From an uncultured Collinsella sp. (lineage in GTDB: Bacteria > Actinomycetota > Coriobacteriia > Coriobacteriales > Coriobacteriaceae), in contig URMZ01000007.1 in assembly GCA_900549025.1 (NCBI GenBank), positions 1-63,074 of the forward strand: 63,074 nt of DNA, read 5' to 3'. The notes beneath the pieces were generated by a model. That model was not told the origin of the DNA. It did not search any database and saw only the letters and a program-made list of their open reading frames with translations. This document shows positions 1 to 8,249 of this stretch, piece after piece (position 1 is the stretch's first letter; each line of letters starts with the position of its first letter). The translations under genes were made by a program, and so were the position numbers.

Positions 1-359
1 ATCTGGTTGGCTAGGCGAGTCGCTGGATTGGCTTTCCGGTTAGTGCGATTGGCGGATTGTACTGCGCTATTGCGAGTCCGGTGCGTAGGAGAAGTGCGGG
101 GAAAATCGAAACTCGCCGAGCGCACACCGATTTTTGCCAACAAAACTGCAGGTCGCGGATGCTCAAAACAGGGGCCTGTTTGACAGATCTCGGTTTTTCA
201 CCGCACTTCTGGATTGGGCGCTCATTTAGCACTCTCGATGTCCCCACATCCTCTAAAAAAGTTCTTAAAACAGCCTTAAAGGCGTTCCAGCTTGCGTTGA
301 CAGCGTAAAATACGCATGTTTGACGATGTCTAAAGTGGATTTTAGGGGAGGGGTGCGCT
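1..359. other. Non-coding region upstream of the pel operon
   Basis: No convincing gene is seen here. A short + strand frame (57-308) and a longer - strand frame running into pelD lack ribosome binding sites and recognisable domains. The region holds a folded inverted repeat (90-210, listed separately) and a TTGACA at 297-302 that could be a -35 box, although no good -10 lies 16-18 nt downstream of it. The pelD ribosome binding site (AGGGGAGGGG, 344-353) lies at the right end. The pel operon promoter is probably here but cannot be fixed by eye. Confidence 0.5.
90..210. repeat. Imperfect inverted repeat with inner hairpin
   Basis: The arm at 90-105 (AGAAGTGCGG then one mismatch then GAAAA) is complementary to 195-210 at 15 of 16 positions. 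Inside the 89-nt loop a second hairpin forms around 162-184 (AACAGG pairing with CCTGTT, extended by TCA/TGA). The whole could fold into a structure of about 120 nt upstream of pelD. Its role is unknown. It could be a dispersed intergenic element, a small RNA or a terminator of a gene lying left of the window. Confidence 0.45.
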
Positions 360-2498
360 ATGGAGGTGCTGGTTGTTGGCAACACCGCATATGTTGACGA
401 TGACTTTTGTGCCAAGGCGTTCCCCGAGGACCATGTGCAGGTCGTAGCCGCGCAGGACACGCGCCGCGACGAGTCATCGCCCCATGCCTCGTGGAAAGAG
501 CTTTTGCAACACCTGGATCAGGCCTACGAGTTCGAACGCGTGGTCTACCTGTCTAATTACCTTACCCCGCATACCGATACCGTAGGCGATATCGAGCTGC
601 TGCGCACGGTCTTTCGTGCGTGCGCGGGTCGCCGGGTCCAACTGCTGTATGTAGCGGGGCCCGCGGGTGCCGAGGGTGCCGCCGATGCCGCGGGACGAAC
701 TGGCAAGGGCATTATCGCGCACGCAGCCAACGACCTGTGCCGCTACTACGCTGCTCGCGAGGGCGTTCAGACCAAGATCCTGCGCGTGCCCTTCCTGTAC
801 ACTGCCTCCGTCGCGCTAGAAGATCCGTTTTTGGTGCCGTTGTTCGATGCGTGCTCAACTGGATCGGTTGCTCTGCAGGGCGCGGAGGATGCGGCGTTTC
901 CCCTGCTGTGCGCCGAGGAACTCGCGGTGCTGATTCGCCGCATCTTCGATAGCTGGGATGTCTCTTTTGAGACGCTCGACGTTGCCGATGCCTTCCATCA
1001 CACGGCGGGCGAGGTGGGCGAGGCCTTCAAGGCGCTGTTCCCAGGGCTCTCAGTTGCCTATGGCGATTCTGCCGGCTATGCCCTGCCCGTCAGCGACGTC
1101 GTTCGCGTGCGCTATGGTTGGTTTCAGCGGTACGACCTGCTGCGCGATCTTTCGACCATTCAAGCGCGTTGGGATGTTGGCCGCGCAAAGAAGGTCAACC
1201 CTTTGCGCGCCGCCATCGACCGCATCCAGATGCGCGCGATGCCTATTAAATGCCTGGAGACGGGCGTTGCTTGGGTTCTGTTCGAGGTACTGGAGCATTT
1301 GTTCTCCCAATCGGCCCAGCTCAACGTGCTCGATTATCGCCTGCTCTACGTGGTGCTGATCGGCACGCTGTATGGCTTGGACTTTGGCCTGGTTGCGGCG
1401 CTGCTGGCGTCGGTGGGTTTGGCCGCGAGTTACTTTACCCAGTATGGCTATACCTTCCAGGGCCTGTTTTACGAGCCGTCCAACTGGCTGCCGTTTATTG
1501 CGTACTTTGTGGTGGGTGCCGTGTGCGGCTATGTGCAGCTGCGCAACAGCGAAGCCGTTAGGGCGGAGCGCGATCAAAACGAGCTCGCGCGCAACCGCAA
1601 TACGTTCCTTACGCAGCTCTACCACGACGCGATCGAGGACAAGCGTGCGTACAGGCGCCAGATCGTGGGTCGCCACGACAGCTTTGGCAAGATCTTTGCC
1701 GTGACGCAGGAGCTCGACGTATTCAACCCACGCGACATCTATCGCAAGTGCTGCGAGCTTCTGGGCGAGATCCTCGAGAACGATTCGGTGGCGATCTACC
1801 ATGTTTCGGGCGGGGCATTTGCACGCCTGGTAGCAGCAAGTCCCGCGATTGCCGAAGATGCCGCACGCTCGCTCACGCTTGAGCAGCTTGCACCTCTTTT
1901 GGGCGACGGGGGTCGTTCGAACCTGTGGGTGAACCGCGAGCTGACGCCGGGGCTTCCCATGTTTGGATACACGATCGAGCGCGACGGGGCACTCGCCGTG
2001 CTGATCTTTGTGCGTAGTGCGGCCGAAAACCAAATGACCCTCTATTATCAAAACCTGTTCCGCATCTTGTGCGGGCTGGTCGAAAGCGCGCTGGGCCGTG
2101 CCTTTGACTATGAGGCGGTGGCGCAGGATAAACGCTGCGTTGACGGCACATGCGTGCTCAAGCAGGCTGCCTTTGGCCAAGAGCTCGCGGCGGAGCAAGC
2201 GCTCGCAGATAGCAAGATGGGGAGTTATTTGCTCCTGCGCGTGGTACCGGGCATGGAGCCTGTCGGCGAGCTGGTGGGCGCAATTGGGTCGGCAATCCGC
2301 GAGAGCGACGCGGCGGGCTTGGTCGACGGCGACGTGCTCTACCTGCTTATGCGCCAGGCAAAGGCGTGCGATCTGCCCATTATCCGCGAGCGCCTGAGCG
2401 CAAAGCAGATTGCGGTGGAGCCCGTCGACGGCGAGGACATCGTGGCGCTGCTGCAGCACATCTCTTATACCGGTGACGGTGAGGGGGGTGTCGCTTGA
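360..2498 (+). CDS. pelD: PelD-like c-di-GMP receptor with N-terminal SDR-like domain
   Basis: A 712-residue membrane protein that probably activates Pel-type exopolysaccharide synthesis when c-di-GMP is bound. The N-terminal ~270 residues resemble a short-chain dehydrogenase/epimerase fold but lack a glycine-rich NAD motif and a YxxxK pair, so they are probably not catalytic. Three or four membrane segments lie at about 298-392, followed by a GAF-like region (about 420-575) and a C-terminal GGDEF-like domain. In that domain the inhibitory-site motif RxxD is kept (RESD, 647-650), while the GGDEF signature is degenerate (DGDVL, 656-660). This is the known pattern of PelD receptors. The start has a strong RBS (AGGGGAGGGG, 344-353). 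It is the first gene of the operon and its stop overlaps pelE by 4 nt. The family call rests on domain order plus the neighbouring pelE, pelA, pelF and pelG. Confidence 0.8.
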   Translation: MEVLVVGNTAYVDDDFCAKAFPEDHVQVVAAQDTRRDESSPHASWKELLQHLDQAYEFERVVYLSNYLTPHTDTVGDIELLRTVFRACAGRRVQLLYVAGPAGAEGAADAAGRTGKGIIAHAANDLCRYYAAREGVQTKILRVPFLYTASVALEDPFLVPLFDACSTGSVALQGAEDAAFPLLCAEELAVLIRRIFDSWDVSFETLDVADAFHHTAGEVGEAFKALFPGLSVAYGDSAGYALPVSDVVRVRYGWFQRYDLLRDLSTIQARWDVGRAKKVNPLRAAIDRIQMRAMPIKCLETGVAWVLFEVLEHLFSQSAQLNVLDYRLLYVVLIGTLYGLDFGLVAALLASVGLAASYFTQYGYTFQGLFYEPSNWLPFIAYFVVGAVCGYVQLRNSEAVRAERDQNELARNRNTFLTQLYHDAIEDKRAYRRQIVGRHDSFGKIFAVTQELDVFNPRDIYRKCCELLGEILENDSVAIYHVSGGAFARLVAASPAIAEDAARSLTLEQLAPLLGDGGRSNLWVNRELTPGLPMFGYTIERDGALAVLIFVRSAAENQMTLYYQNLFRILCGLVESALGRAFDYEAVAQDKRCVDGTCVLKQAAFGQELAAEQALADSKMGSYLLLRVVPGMEPVGELVGAIGSAIRESDAAGLVDGDVLYLLMRQAKACDLPIIRERLSAKQIAVEPVDGEDIVALLQHISYTGDGEGGVA

Positions 2499-3400
2499 TC
2501 TCGCTTGTCGTTGCTGCCGTCTTGCTGCTGATTCATGCGCTGGTTTGTCTGATGCTGTGGACGCTTATGAAGCTGGGCCTGCTGCCGGTGCGCGGGCACA
2601 TGCTGGCGGTGATAGTGCTGGTGCCGCTGTGGGGCCCGTTGCTGGTGGTTCTGCTATCGGTCCGCAGCGCGGTGTTTGGCGAGGTGCTGAAAGAGTCTGC
2701 GCTGGAGTCGCTGCGCTTTAACGACGACCTGCATCGCAGCATCCTGGTGCACGACCGTGACGCCGATGCGGGCGTGGTCCCGCTCGAGGAGGCGCTCATC
2801 GTCAACGACCCGGCATACCGGCGCCGCCTAATGCTCTCCATGCTCACCGAGGAGCCCGACGCGTACCTGGCGCAGCTGCAGGCGGCTAAGCTTAACGACG
2901 ACGTTGAGGTGGCGCACTATGCCGCGACGGCGGTGGCGCAGATCTCCAAGGAGTCCGACCTTAAACTGCAGCAGCTGGAGCGTGCCTTTAAGACGGACCC
3001 GAGCGCGCAAAACCTCAACGAATACTGCGATTTTCTTGGTGAGTACTTGGGCTCGGGCTTGGCTGAGGGGCGCGTGGCTCAGATTCAGCGCCAACAGTAC
3101 GCGCGCCTGCTTGCGCGTCGCTGCGAGCGCGAGGACACCTTTGAGCTGCGCATTCGATACGCGACGGCGCTGGCCGATGTCGGACAGATCGACGAGGCGC
3201 AGGCCGTGACCGACCAGCTGGTGCTCGACGTGCCCGAGGAGCAGGAGGTTTGGATGCTTTGCCTGCGCCTGGCCGTGATGCGCCGCAACGGTGACGAGGT
3301 TCACCGTGTGATCGATGCGATTGACAAGCAACATGTATATTTGAGCGCCGACAACCGCGAAAAGTTGGCGTTTTGGCGCGACGGGGAGGAGGCCAGATGA
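2495..3400 (+). CDS. pelE: PelE-like membrane TPR protein
   Basis: A 301-residue protein with two N-terminal membrane segments (about 2-24 and 33-54), then a soluble helical region with TPR-like helix pairs (about 110-290). In Pel systems PelE is an inner-membrane scaffold that joins PelD, PelF and PelG into one synthase complex. The start is TTG in a TTGA overlap with the pelD stop, which implies translational coupling. Sequence identity among PelE proteins is low, so the name depends mainly on topology, size and position directly between pelD and the pelA-like gene. Confidence 0.7.
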   Translation: MISLVVAAVLLLIHALVCLMLWTLMKLGLLPVRGHMLAVIVLVPLWGPLLVVLLSVRSAVFGEVLKESALESLRFNDDLHRSILVHDRDADAGVVPLEEALIVNDPAYRRRLMLSMLTEEPDAYLAQLQAAKLNDDVEVAHYAATAVAQISKESDLKLQQLERAFKTDPSAQNLNEYCDFLGEYLGSGLAEGRVAQIQRQQYARLLARRCEREDTFELRIRYATALADVGQIDEAQAVTDQLVLDVPEEQEVWMLCLRLAVMRRNGDEVHRVIDAIDKQHVYLSADNREKLAFWRDGEEAR

Positions 3401-5277
3401 GCGTGGCGCAACATATCCGCGACCGTGCAGGGCGATTTCGTTGGATGGGGCTCCTCGTGGTGTGGGCGGTCTTTATTGCCATGGCCGCCGTGCTGCTGGT
3501 GGAGCGTGCCGGCGTGCAGTACAGTGCGGGCCAGCATAAGCTGGGGATGCTTGCCGCCAACGATGCAGTGCCGGCCTCCTCGGCAATCTTTGGCCAAAAG
3601 CCCACGTGCCTGGTCATTACCGACTCGGACCAAGATAGCGTCGACGATGTTAAAGACCAGTTCGACCAGATTTTGCTGGACATGAAGATTGCCCATCGCG
3701 ATGTTGATATTGCCACCGACGGTGCGGACGCGATCCCATCGCTCACGTCGTTTGATCGCGTGATTGTGCTTATGCCCTCGCTTGACGGACTGGGTACGCA
3801 TCTGACCGATCTGATGAGTTGGGTGAGTGCGGGCGGCTCACTCATGCTGGGCATGACGCCAGATAACTCGAACTACCTGCAGGCTGTTGCTTCCAAGCTT
3901 GGGATCGAATCGGCCGGATATGACTATGCGACAGCCGAAAGTATTGTTCCGAGCGATGACTTTATGTTGGGCGGAGGAGAGCGCTACGAGTTCTCGGATC
4001 CCTTCGATTCTTCGCTTTCGGTTTCATTGCGCGAAACGGCGCGCGTATGGGCAAAGACCGGTGACGCGGGCACGCCGCTCATTTGGTCTAACGATTGCGG
4101 CAGTGGTCACACCGTGGTGTGCAACATTGGTATCTACGACAAGGTCATGCGTGGGTTCTATGCTTCGGCCATAAGCTTGCTGGGTGATGCCACGGCTTAT
4201 CCGGTCATCAACAGCGCCGTGTTCTATTTGGACGACTTTCCCAGCCCCGTGCCCTCGGGCGATGGTACTTATATCAAGCGTGACTACGGCCTTTCCATTG
4301 CGGATTTTTACACCAAGGTCTGGTGGCCCGATCTGCAAAAGCTTGCGCAAAAATACGGCATTCGCTATACCGGCGTGATGATCGAAAACTACGAGGACGC
4401 GGTCAACCAGACCGAGCCCGCGCGCCAAGCCGATACCACACAGTTCCGCTACTTTGGCGGCATGCTGCTGCAGATGGGCGGAGAGCTGGGCTTTCACGGC
4501 TACAACCATCAGCCTCTGGCACTCTGGGACACCGACTATGGCACGCTGTACGACTACAAGACGTGGAAGAACAAGGAGACGCTCGTCGCATCGCTCAACG
4601 AACTTATCGCGTTTCAGGACGAGGTCCTGCCCAATGCTCATGGCTCGGTTTACGTGCCGCCGTCGAATATCCTTTCGGCCCGCGCGCGCAAGCTTATCGG
4701 TACCGATGCTCCGCGAATTAAGACCATTGCCAGTACGTATTTTGAGGATGGCACCGACCTGCCGTACGTGCAGGAGTTTGGCGTGGCGAGCGATGGCATT
4801 GTGGAGCAGCCACGTATTGTTTCGGGCGGCATGGTCGACGATTCCTATATGCGTCTGGCAGCCGTGTCCGAACTCAACATGCACTACGTGAGCACGCACT
4901 TTATGCACCCGGACGACCTTTTGGACCCCGATCGCGGAGCCAAGGAGGGCTGGGAGGTCTACAAGGGTGGCCTGACCGACTACCTGGAGTGGCTTACCAA
5001 ATCCGCGCCCGATCTGCGTCGCCAGACCGGCTCGGAATGCTCGGGCGCCATCCGGCGCTTTTCGTCGGTGACGGTGGGCGTGGATACCAGCGCGGATGCC
5101 TGGACGCTCAGCCTGGGCAATTTCCACGACGAGGCGTGGCTCATGTTCCGCGCCAACAATGGCGAGCCGGGTGCAGTCACGGGTGGCGAACTGACGCACC
5201 TTACGGGCAATCTGTATCTGCTCAAGGCAAATGATAAGACCGTGACGATCGAGCGCAAGGAGGGTGGCGACAAATGA
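3397..5277 (+). CDS. PelA-type polysaccharide deacetylase (membrane anchored)
   Basis: A 626-residue protein with one N-terminal membrane anchor (about 14-36) and a large extracytoplasmic part. It probably removes acetyl groups from N-acetylated Pel-like sugar chains during export. A metal-binding deacetylase signature is visible: LDDFP (Asp279-Asp280) and HGYNH (His367 to His371), comparable to the Asp and HxxxH motifs of polysaccharide deacetylases. No separate glycoside hydrolase domain is apparent, unlike bifunctional Pseudomonas PelA; this matches the deacetylase-only PelA of Gram-positive Pel clusters. The ATG at 3397 is chosen because GGGGAGGAGG (3383-3392) precedes it and it overlaps the pelE stop by ATGA. 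An in-frame ATG at 3373 lacks such a site. Confidence 0.75.
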   Translation: MSVAQHIRDRAGRFRWMGLLVVWAVFIAMAAVLLVERAGVQYSAGQHKLGMLAANDAVPASSAIFGQKPTCLVITDSDQDSVDDVKDQFDQILLDMKIAHRDVDIATDGADAIPSLTSFDRVIVLMPSLDGLGTHLTDLMSWVSAGGSLMLGMTPDNSNYLQAVASKLGIESAGYDYATAESIVPSDDFMLGGGERYEFSDPFDSSLSVSLRETARVWAKTGDAGTPLIWSNDCGSGHTVVCNIGIYDKVMRGFYASAISLLGDATAYPVINSAVFYLDDFPSPVPSGDGTYIKRDYGLSIADFYTKVWWPDLQKLAQKYGIRYTGVMIENYEDAVNQTEPARQADTTQFRYFGGMLLQMGGELGFHGYNHQPLALWDTDYGTLYDYKTWKNKETLVASLNELIAFQDEVLPNAHGSVYVPPSNILSARARKLIGTDAPRIKTIASTYFEDGTDLPYVQEFGVASDGIVEQPRIVSGGMVDDSYMRLAAVSELNMHYVSTHFMHPDDLLDPDRGAKEGWEVYKGGLTDYLEWLTKSAPDLRRQTGSECSGAIRRFSSVTVGVDTSADAWTLSLGNFHDEAWLMFRANNGEPGAVTGGELTHLTGNLYLLKANDKTVTIERKEGGDK

Positions 5278-6701
5278 GGATCTGCTTGGTACTCGAGGGT
5301 TGCTACCCCTATGTGCACGGCGGCGTATCTACCTGGATGCATGGCTATATCCAGGCCATGCCCGAGCACGAGTTTGTGCTGTGGGTGATCGGCGCGCATG
5401 CTGCCGACCGTGGCAAGTTTGTCTACGAGCTGCCCGGCAACGTGGTCGAGGTGCACGAGGTGTTCCTGGACGATGCCCTGCGGCTTTCGGGCGAGCAGCA
5501 CGAAGCCAGTTTTGACGACCGCGAGCGCGAGGCGCTGCGCCGCCTGGTATCGCTCTCCAATCCGGACTGGGACGTGTTATTCGATATCTTCCACCGCCGT
5601 CGCGTGCATCCGCTCTCGTTTTTGCAGAGCCGCACGTTTATGGAAATCTTCCGCGACGTGTGCCTGGCCGAGTATCCCTACACGCCCTTTGCCGATGCAT
5701 TCCACACCATGCGCTCTATGCTGTTGCCGGTGCTCTACCTGCTGGGCAGCGAGGTGCCGGTTGCCGATGTGTACCACGCTATCTCGACCGGCTACGGCGG
5801 CCTGCTCGCCTGCCTGGGCTCAAGCGTTCACCATGCGCCGGTGCTGCTCACCGAGCACGGCATCTATACCCGCGAGCGCGAGGAAGAGATCATTCGCGCC
5901 GACTGGGTGGTGCCGTCGTTTAAGGACCGCTGGATTCGCTTTTTCTACCTGCTTTCGGAGGAGATCTACCGCCGCGCCTTCCGCGTGACGAGTTTGTTCC
6001 ATAACGCCCGCAAGACGCAGATCGATATGGGTTGCGATGCAGACAAATGTCTGGTCATCCCCAACGGCATCCAGTTCGACCGCTTTAAGGACATTCCCTT
6101 AAAGCCCGATGACGGCTGGGTGGACATTGGCGCGGTGGTGCGCCTGGCGCCCATCAAGGACGTCAAGACTATGATCTATGCGTTCTTTGAGCTGCATGAG
6201 CGCCTGCCCAAGGTGCGCCTGCACATCATGGGCGGCGTGGACGACGAGGAGTATGGCGCCGAGTGCCACGCGCTGGTCGAAACCCTGGGCGTGCGCGACC
6301 TGATCTTTACTGGCCGCGTCAACGTGGTCGAGTACATGGAAAAGCTCGACTTTACCATTTTGACGAGCATCTCCGAGGGCCAGCCGCTCAGCGTGCTGGA
6401 GTCGCTTGCAGCGCGTCGTCCCTGCGTGACGACCGAGGTGGGCTGCTGCCGTGAGCTGCTCGAGGGCGCCCCCGGCGACGACTTTGACGTGGCTGGATTC
6501 GTGAGCCCGCCCATGTATCGCAAGGGTCTGGCCGATGCCATGGAGCGCATGTGCGCGAGCCGTGCCCGCCGCCTGGAAATGGGGGAGCGCGGCCAGCGTC
6601 GCGTGGCGACCTACTACCTACACGAGCAGATGCTCGCCAACTATCGCGCGCTGTACGACGAGACAGCGCGCGCGTTTGACCTGCCCAGAGAGGGGGAGTA
6701 G
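5274..6701 (+). CDS. pelF: PelF-type GT4 glycosyltransferase
   Basis: A 475-residue cytosolic glycosyltransferase of the GT-B fold, family GT4, the likely polymerase of the Pel-type polymer using a UDP-sugar donor. The N-terminus (EGCYPYVHGGVSTW) is the typical PelF opening, with the glycine-rich acceptor loop. The donor-site E-x7-E motif is present as Glu368 and Glu376 (EGQPLSVLE), and a nucleotide-binding region with GAVVRLAPIKD lies just after residue 280. Length is normal for PelF. The start forms an ATGA overlap with the preceding deacetylase gene. Downstream, pelG begins 3 nt after the stop. Confidence 0.9.
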   Translation: MRICLVLEGCYPYVHGGVSTWMHGYIQAMPEHEFVLWVIGAHAADRGKFVYELPGNVVEVHEVFLDDALRLSGEQHEASFDDREREALRRLVSLSNPDWDVLFDIFHRRRVHPLSFLQSRTFMEIFRDVCLAEYPYTPFADAFHTMRSMLLPVLYLLGSEVPVADVYHAISTGYGGLLACLGSSVHHAPVLLTEHGIYTREREEEIIRADWVVPSFKDRWIRFFYLLSEEIYRRAFRVTSLFHNARKTQIDMGCDADKCLVIPNGIQFDRFKDIPLKPDDGWVDIGAVVRLAPIKDVKTMIYAFFELHERLPKVRLHIMGGVDDEEYGAECHALVETLGVRDLIFTGRVNVVEYMEKLDFTILTSISEGQPLSVLESLAARRPCVTTEVGCCRELLEGAPGDDFDVAGFVSPPMYRKGLADAMERMCASRARRLEMGERGQRRVATYYLHEQMLANYRALYDETARAFDLPREGE

Positions 6702-6704
6702 CCG

Positions 6705-8249
6705 GTGGCTGGAATCGGTTTTGAGCTCAAGCGCCTGTTTAGACGCAAGGGCCTGTTTGCCACGATGCGCGCCTATGGCTACGCCGGCATCGTGTGCACG
6801 GGCCCCATGCTGCTGGGCGTGCTGCTGCAGATGGGCATTTTGGTGCTATGCGGTCTGTGGGGTGTGGGCCGTGCCAACCAGGACCTGCTGGTGTGCATGG
6901 TGACCTATACGCTGCTGGCCTCGCTTACGCTCACAAGCTTTTTCTCCATGCCGGTCACGCGCTTTTTGGCCGACATGCTCTTTGCCGAGCGCGAAGAAGA
7001 GGTCTTGCCCTCGTTTTGGGGCTCCAACGCTATCATGCTCGTAGCGGGCACGGTGCTCTACGGCATCTTTTTGCTGTTCTCGGGTGCTACGCTGCTTCAG
7101 GGGCTGCTGTGCCTGTGGCTGTTCAACATTATGATCGTTAACTGGAACGGCATGAGTTACCTCACGGCCATTAAGGACTACCGGGGTATTCTGTGCAGCT
7201 TTGCCGCGGCCATTGGCGTGGCATGCCTGTGCGCCCTGGCCGCGCTGGCGCTGGGGTTGCCGCCCGTCGAGGGCCTGCTGGCCTCGATCGCCCTGGGCTA
7301 CGGTGTGATGCTCGCCTGGGACGTGGTGCTGCTGTACCGGTATTTTCCTCAGAGCGATCGCAGCTCCTGGCTCTTTTTGCGCTGGCTCGACCAATTTATG
7401 CCGCTCGCGCTCACGGGCCTGTTTACCAACTTGGGACTCTTTGCACACCTGGTGATTATTTGGGCAGGGCCTATTGGCGTGCAGGTCAAGGGCTTGTTTT
7501 ATGGCGCACCCTACCACGATGTGCCGGCGCTCATCGCGTTTTTGACGATCCTTGTCACGACCGTCAACTTTGTAGTGTCGGTCGAGGTCAACTTCTATCC
7601 GCGCTACCGCGACTACTACAGCCTGTTTAACGACGGCGGCGTGGTGGGCGACATTGTGGTGGCCGAGGAGGAAATGCTCGCCACGCTCAACAGGGAGCTG
7701 CGGTTTTGCGCGCTCAAGCAGCTATTTGTGACGGCAGCGGTCATCTCGCTCGAGACTACGGTGCTCTCGGCCCTGCCACTGGGCTTTAACAACCTGATGC
7801 ACGGGTATTTCCGTACGCTGTGCGTGGGCTATGGCCTGTATGCCGTGGGCAATACGGTGATGCTCATCTTGCTGTACTTTACCGACTACAAGGGCGCCGT
7901 GCTTGCCTCCGGGCTGTTCGCGGGCGTGGCGGGGCTGGCGACCATCGTCTCGCTGTTCTTTCCGCAGCAGTTTTATGGCTTTGGCTTTTTGCTCGGCGCG
8001 GCGGTGTTTTTTGTTGTGGCGCTCATGCGGCTCGATACCTATACCGCCAACTTGCCGTATCGTATCCTGAGTCAGCAGCCCATTGTGGCGACCGACAAGA
8101 CGGGTCGCTTTACGGAGCTGGGCTGCTTGCTCGACCGTGCCGAACAGCGTTACGAGGAGCTGCGTCTAGAGGGCGAGCCGCATGGTGCGTTTGAGCGCAC
8201 GGTTGTTCGCGTGTTTCGCAATCGTTGGGGAGGTCCTGATGACCGATAG
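6705..8249 (+). CDS. pelG: PelG-type polysaccharide membrane transporter
   Basis: A 514-residue polytopic membrane protein with about twelve hydrophobic segments, related to the MATE/Wzx flippase superfamily. It opens with GIGFELKRLF, characteristic of PelG. It should carry the nascent Pel-like polymer across the cytoplasmic membrane together with PelD and PelE. The start is GTG at 6705, supported by AGGGGGAG at 6691-6698. The last 11 nt overlap the next gene. No pelB or pelC outer-membrane genes are present, as expected for a monoderm. Confidence 0.9.
   Translation: MAGIGFELKRLFRRKGLFATMRAYGYAGIVCTGPMLLGVLLQMGILVLCGLWGVGRANQDLLVCMVTYTLLASLTLTSFFSMPVTRFLADMLFAEREEEVLPSFWGSNAIMLVAGTVLYGIFLLFSGATLLQGLLCLWLFNIMIVNWNGMSYLTAIKDYRGILCSFAAAIGVACLCALAALALGLPPVEGLLASIALGYGVMLAWDVVLLYRYFPQSDRSSWLFLRWLDQFMPLALTGLFTNLGLFAHLVIIWAGPIGVQVKGLFYGAPYHDVPALIAFLTILVTTVNFVVSVEVNFYPRYRDYYSLFNDGGVVGDIVVAEEEMLATLNRELRFCALKQLFVTAAVISLETTVLSALPLGFNNLMHGYFRTLCVGYGLYAVGNTVMLILLYFTDYKGAVLASGLFAGVAGLATIVSLFFPQQFYGFGFLLGAAVFFVVALMRLDTYTANLPYRILSQQPIVATDKTGRFTELGCLLDRAEQRYEELRLEGEPHGAFERTVVRVFRNRWGGPDDR

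Noticed and set aside
57..308. A short + strand frame upstream of pelD
   Set aside because: It has no ribosome binding site and no recognisable protein features, and it runs through an inverted repeat.
1050..2459. A 469-codon - strand open frame opposite pelD
   Set aside because: The + strand frame has PelD domains, a strong ribosome binding site and coupling to pelE; the - strand frame has none of these.
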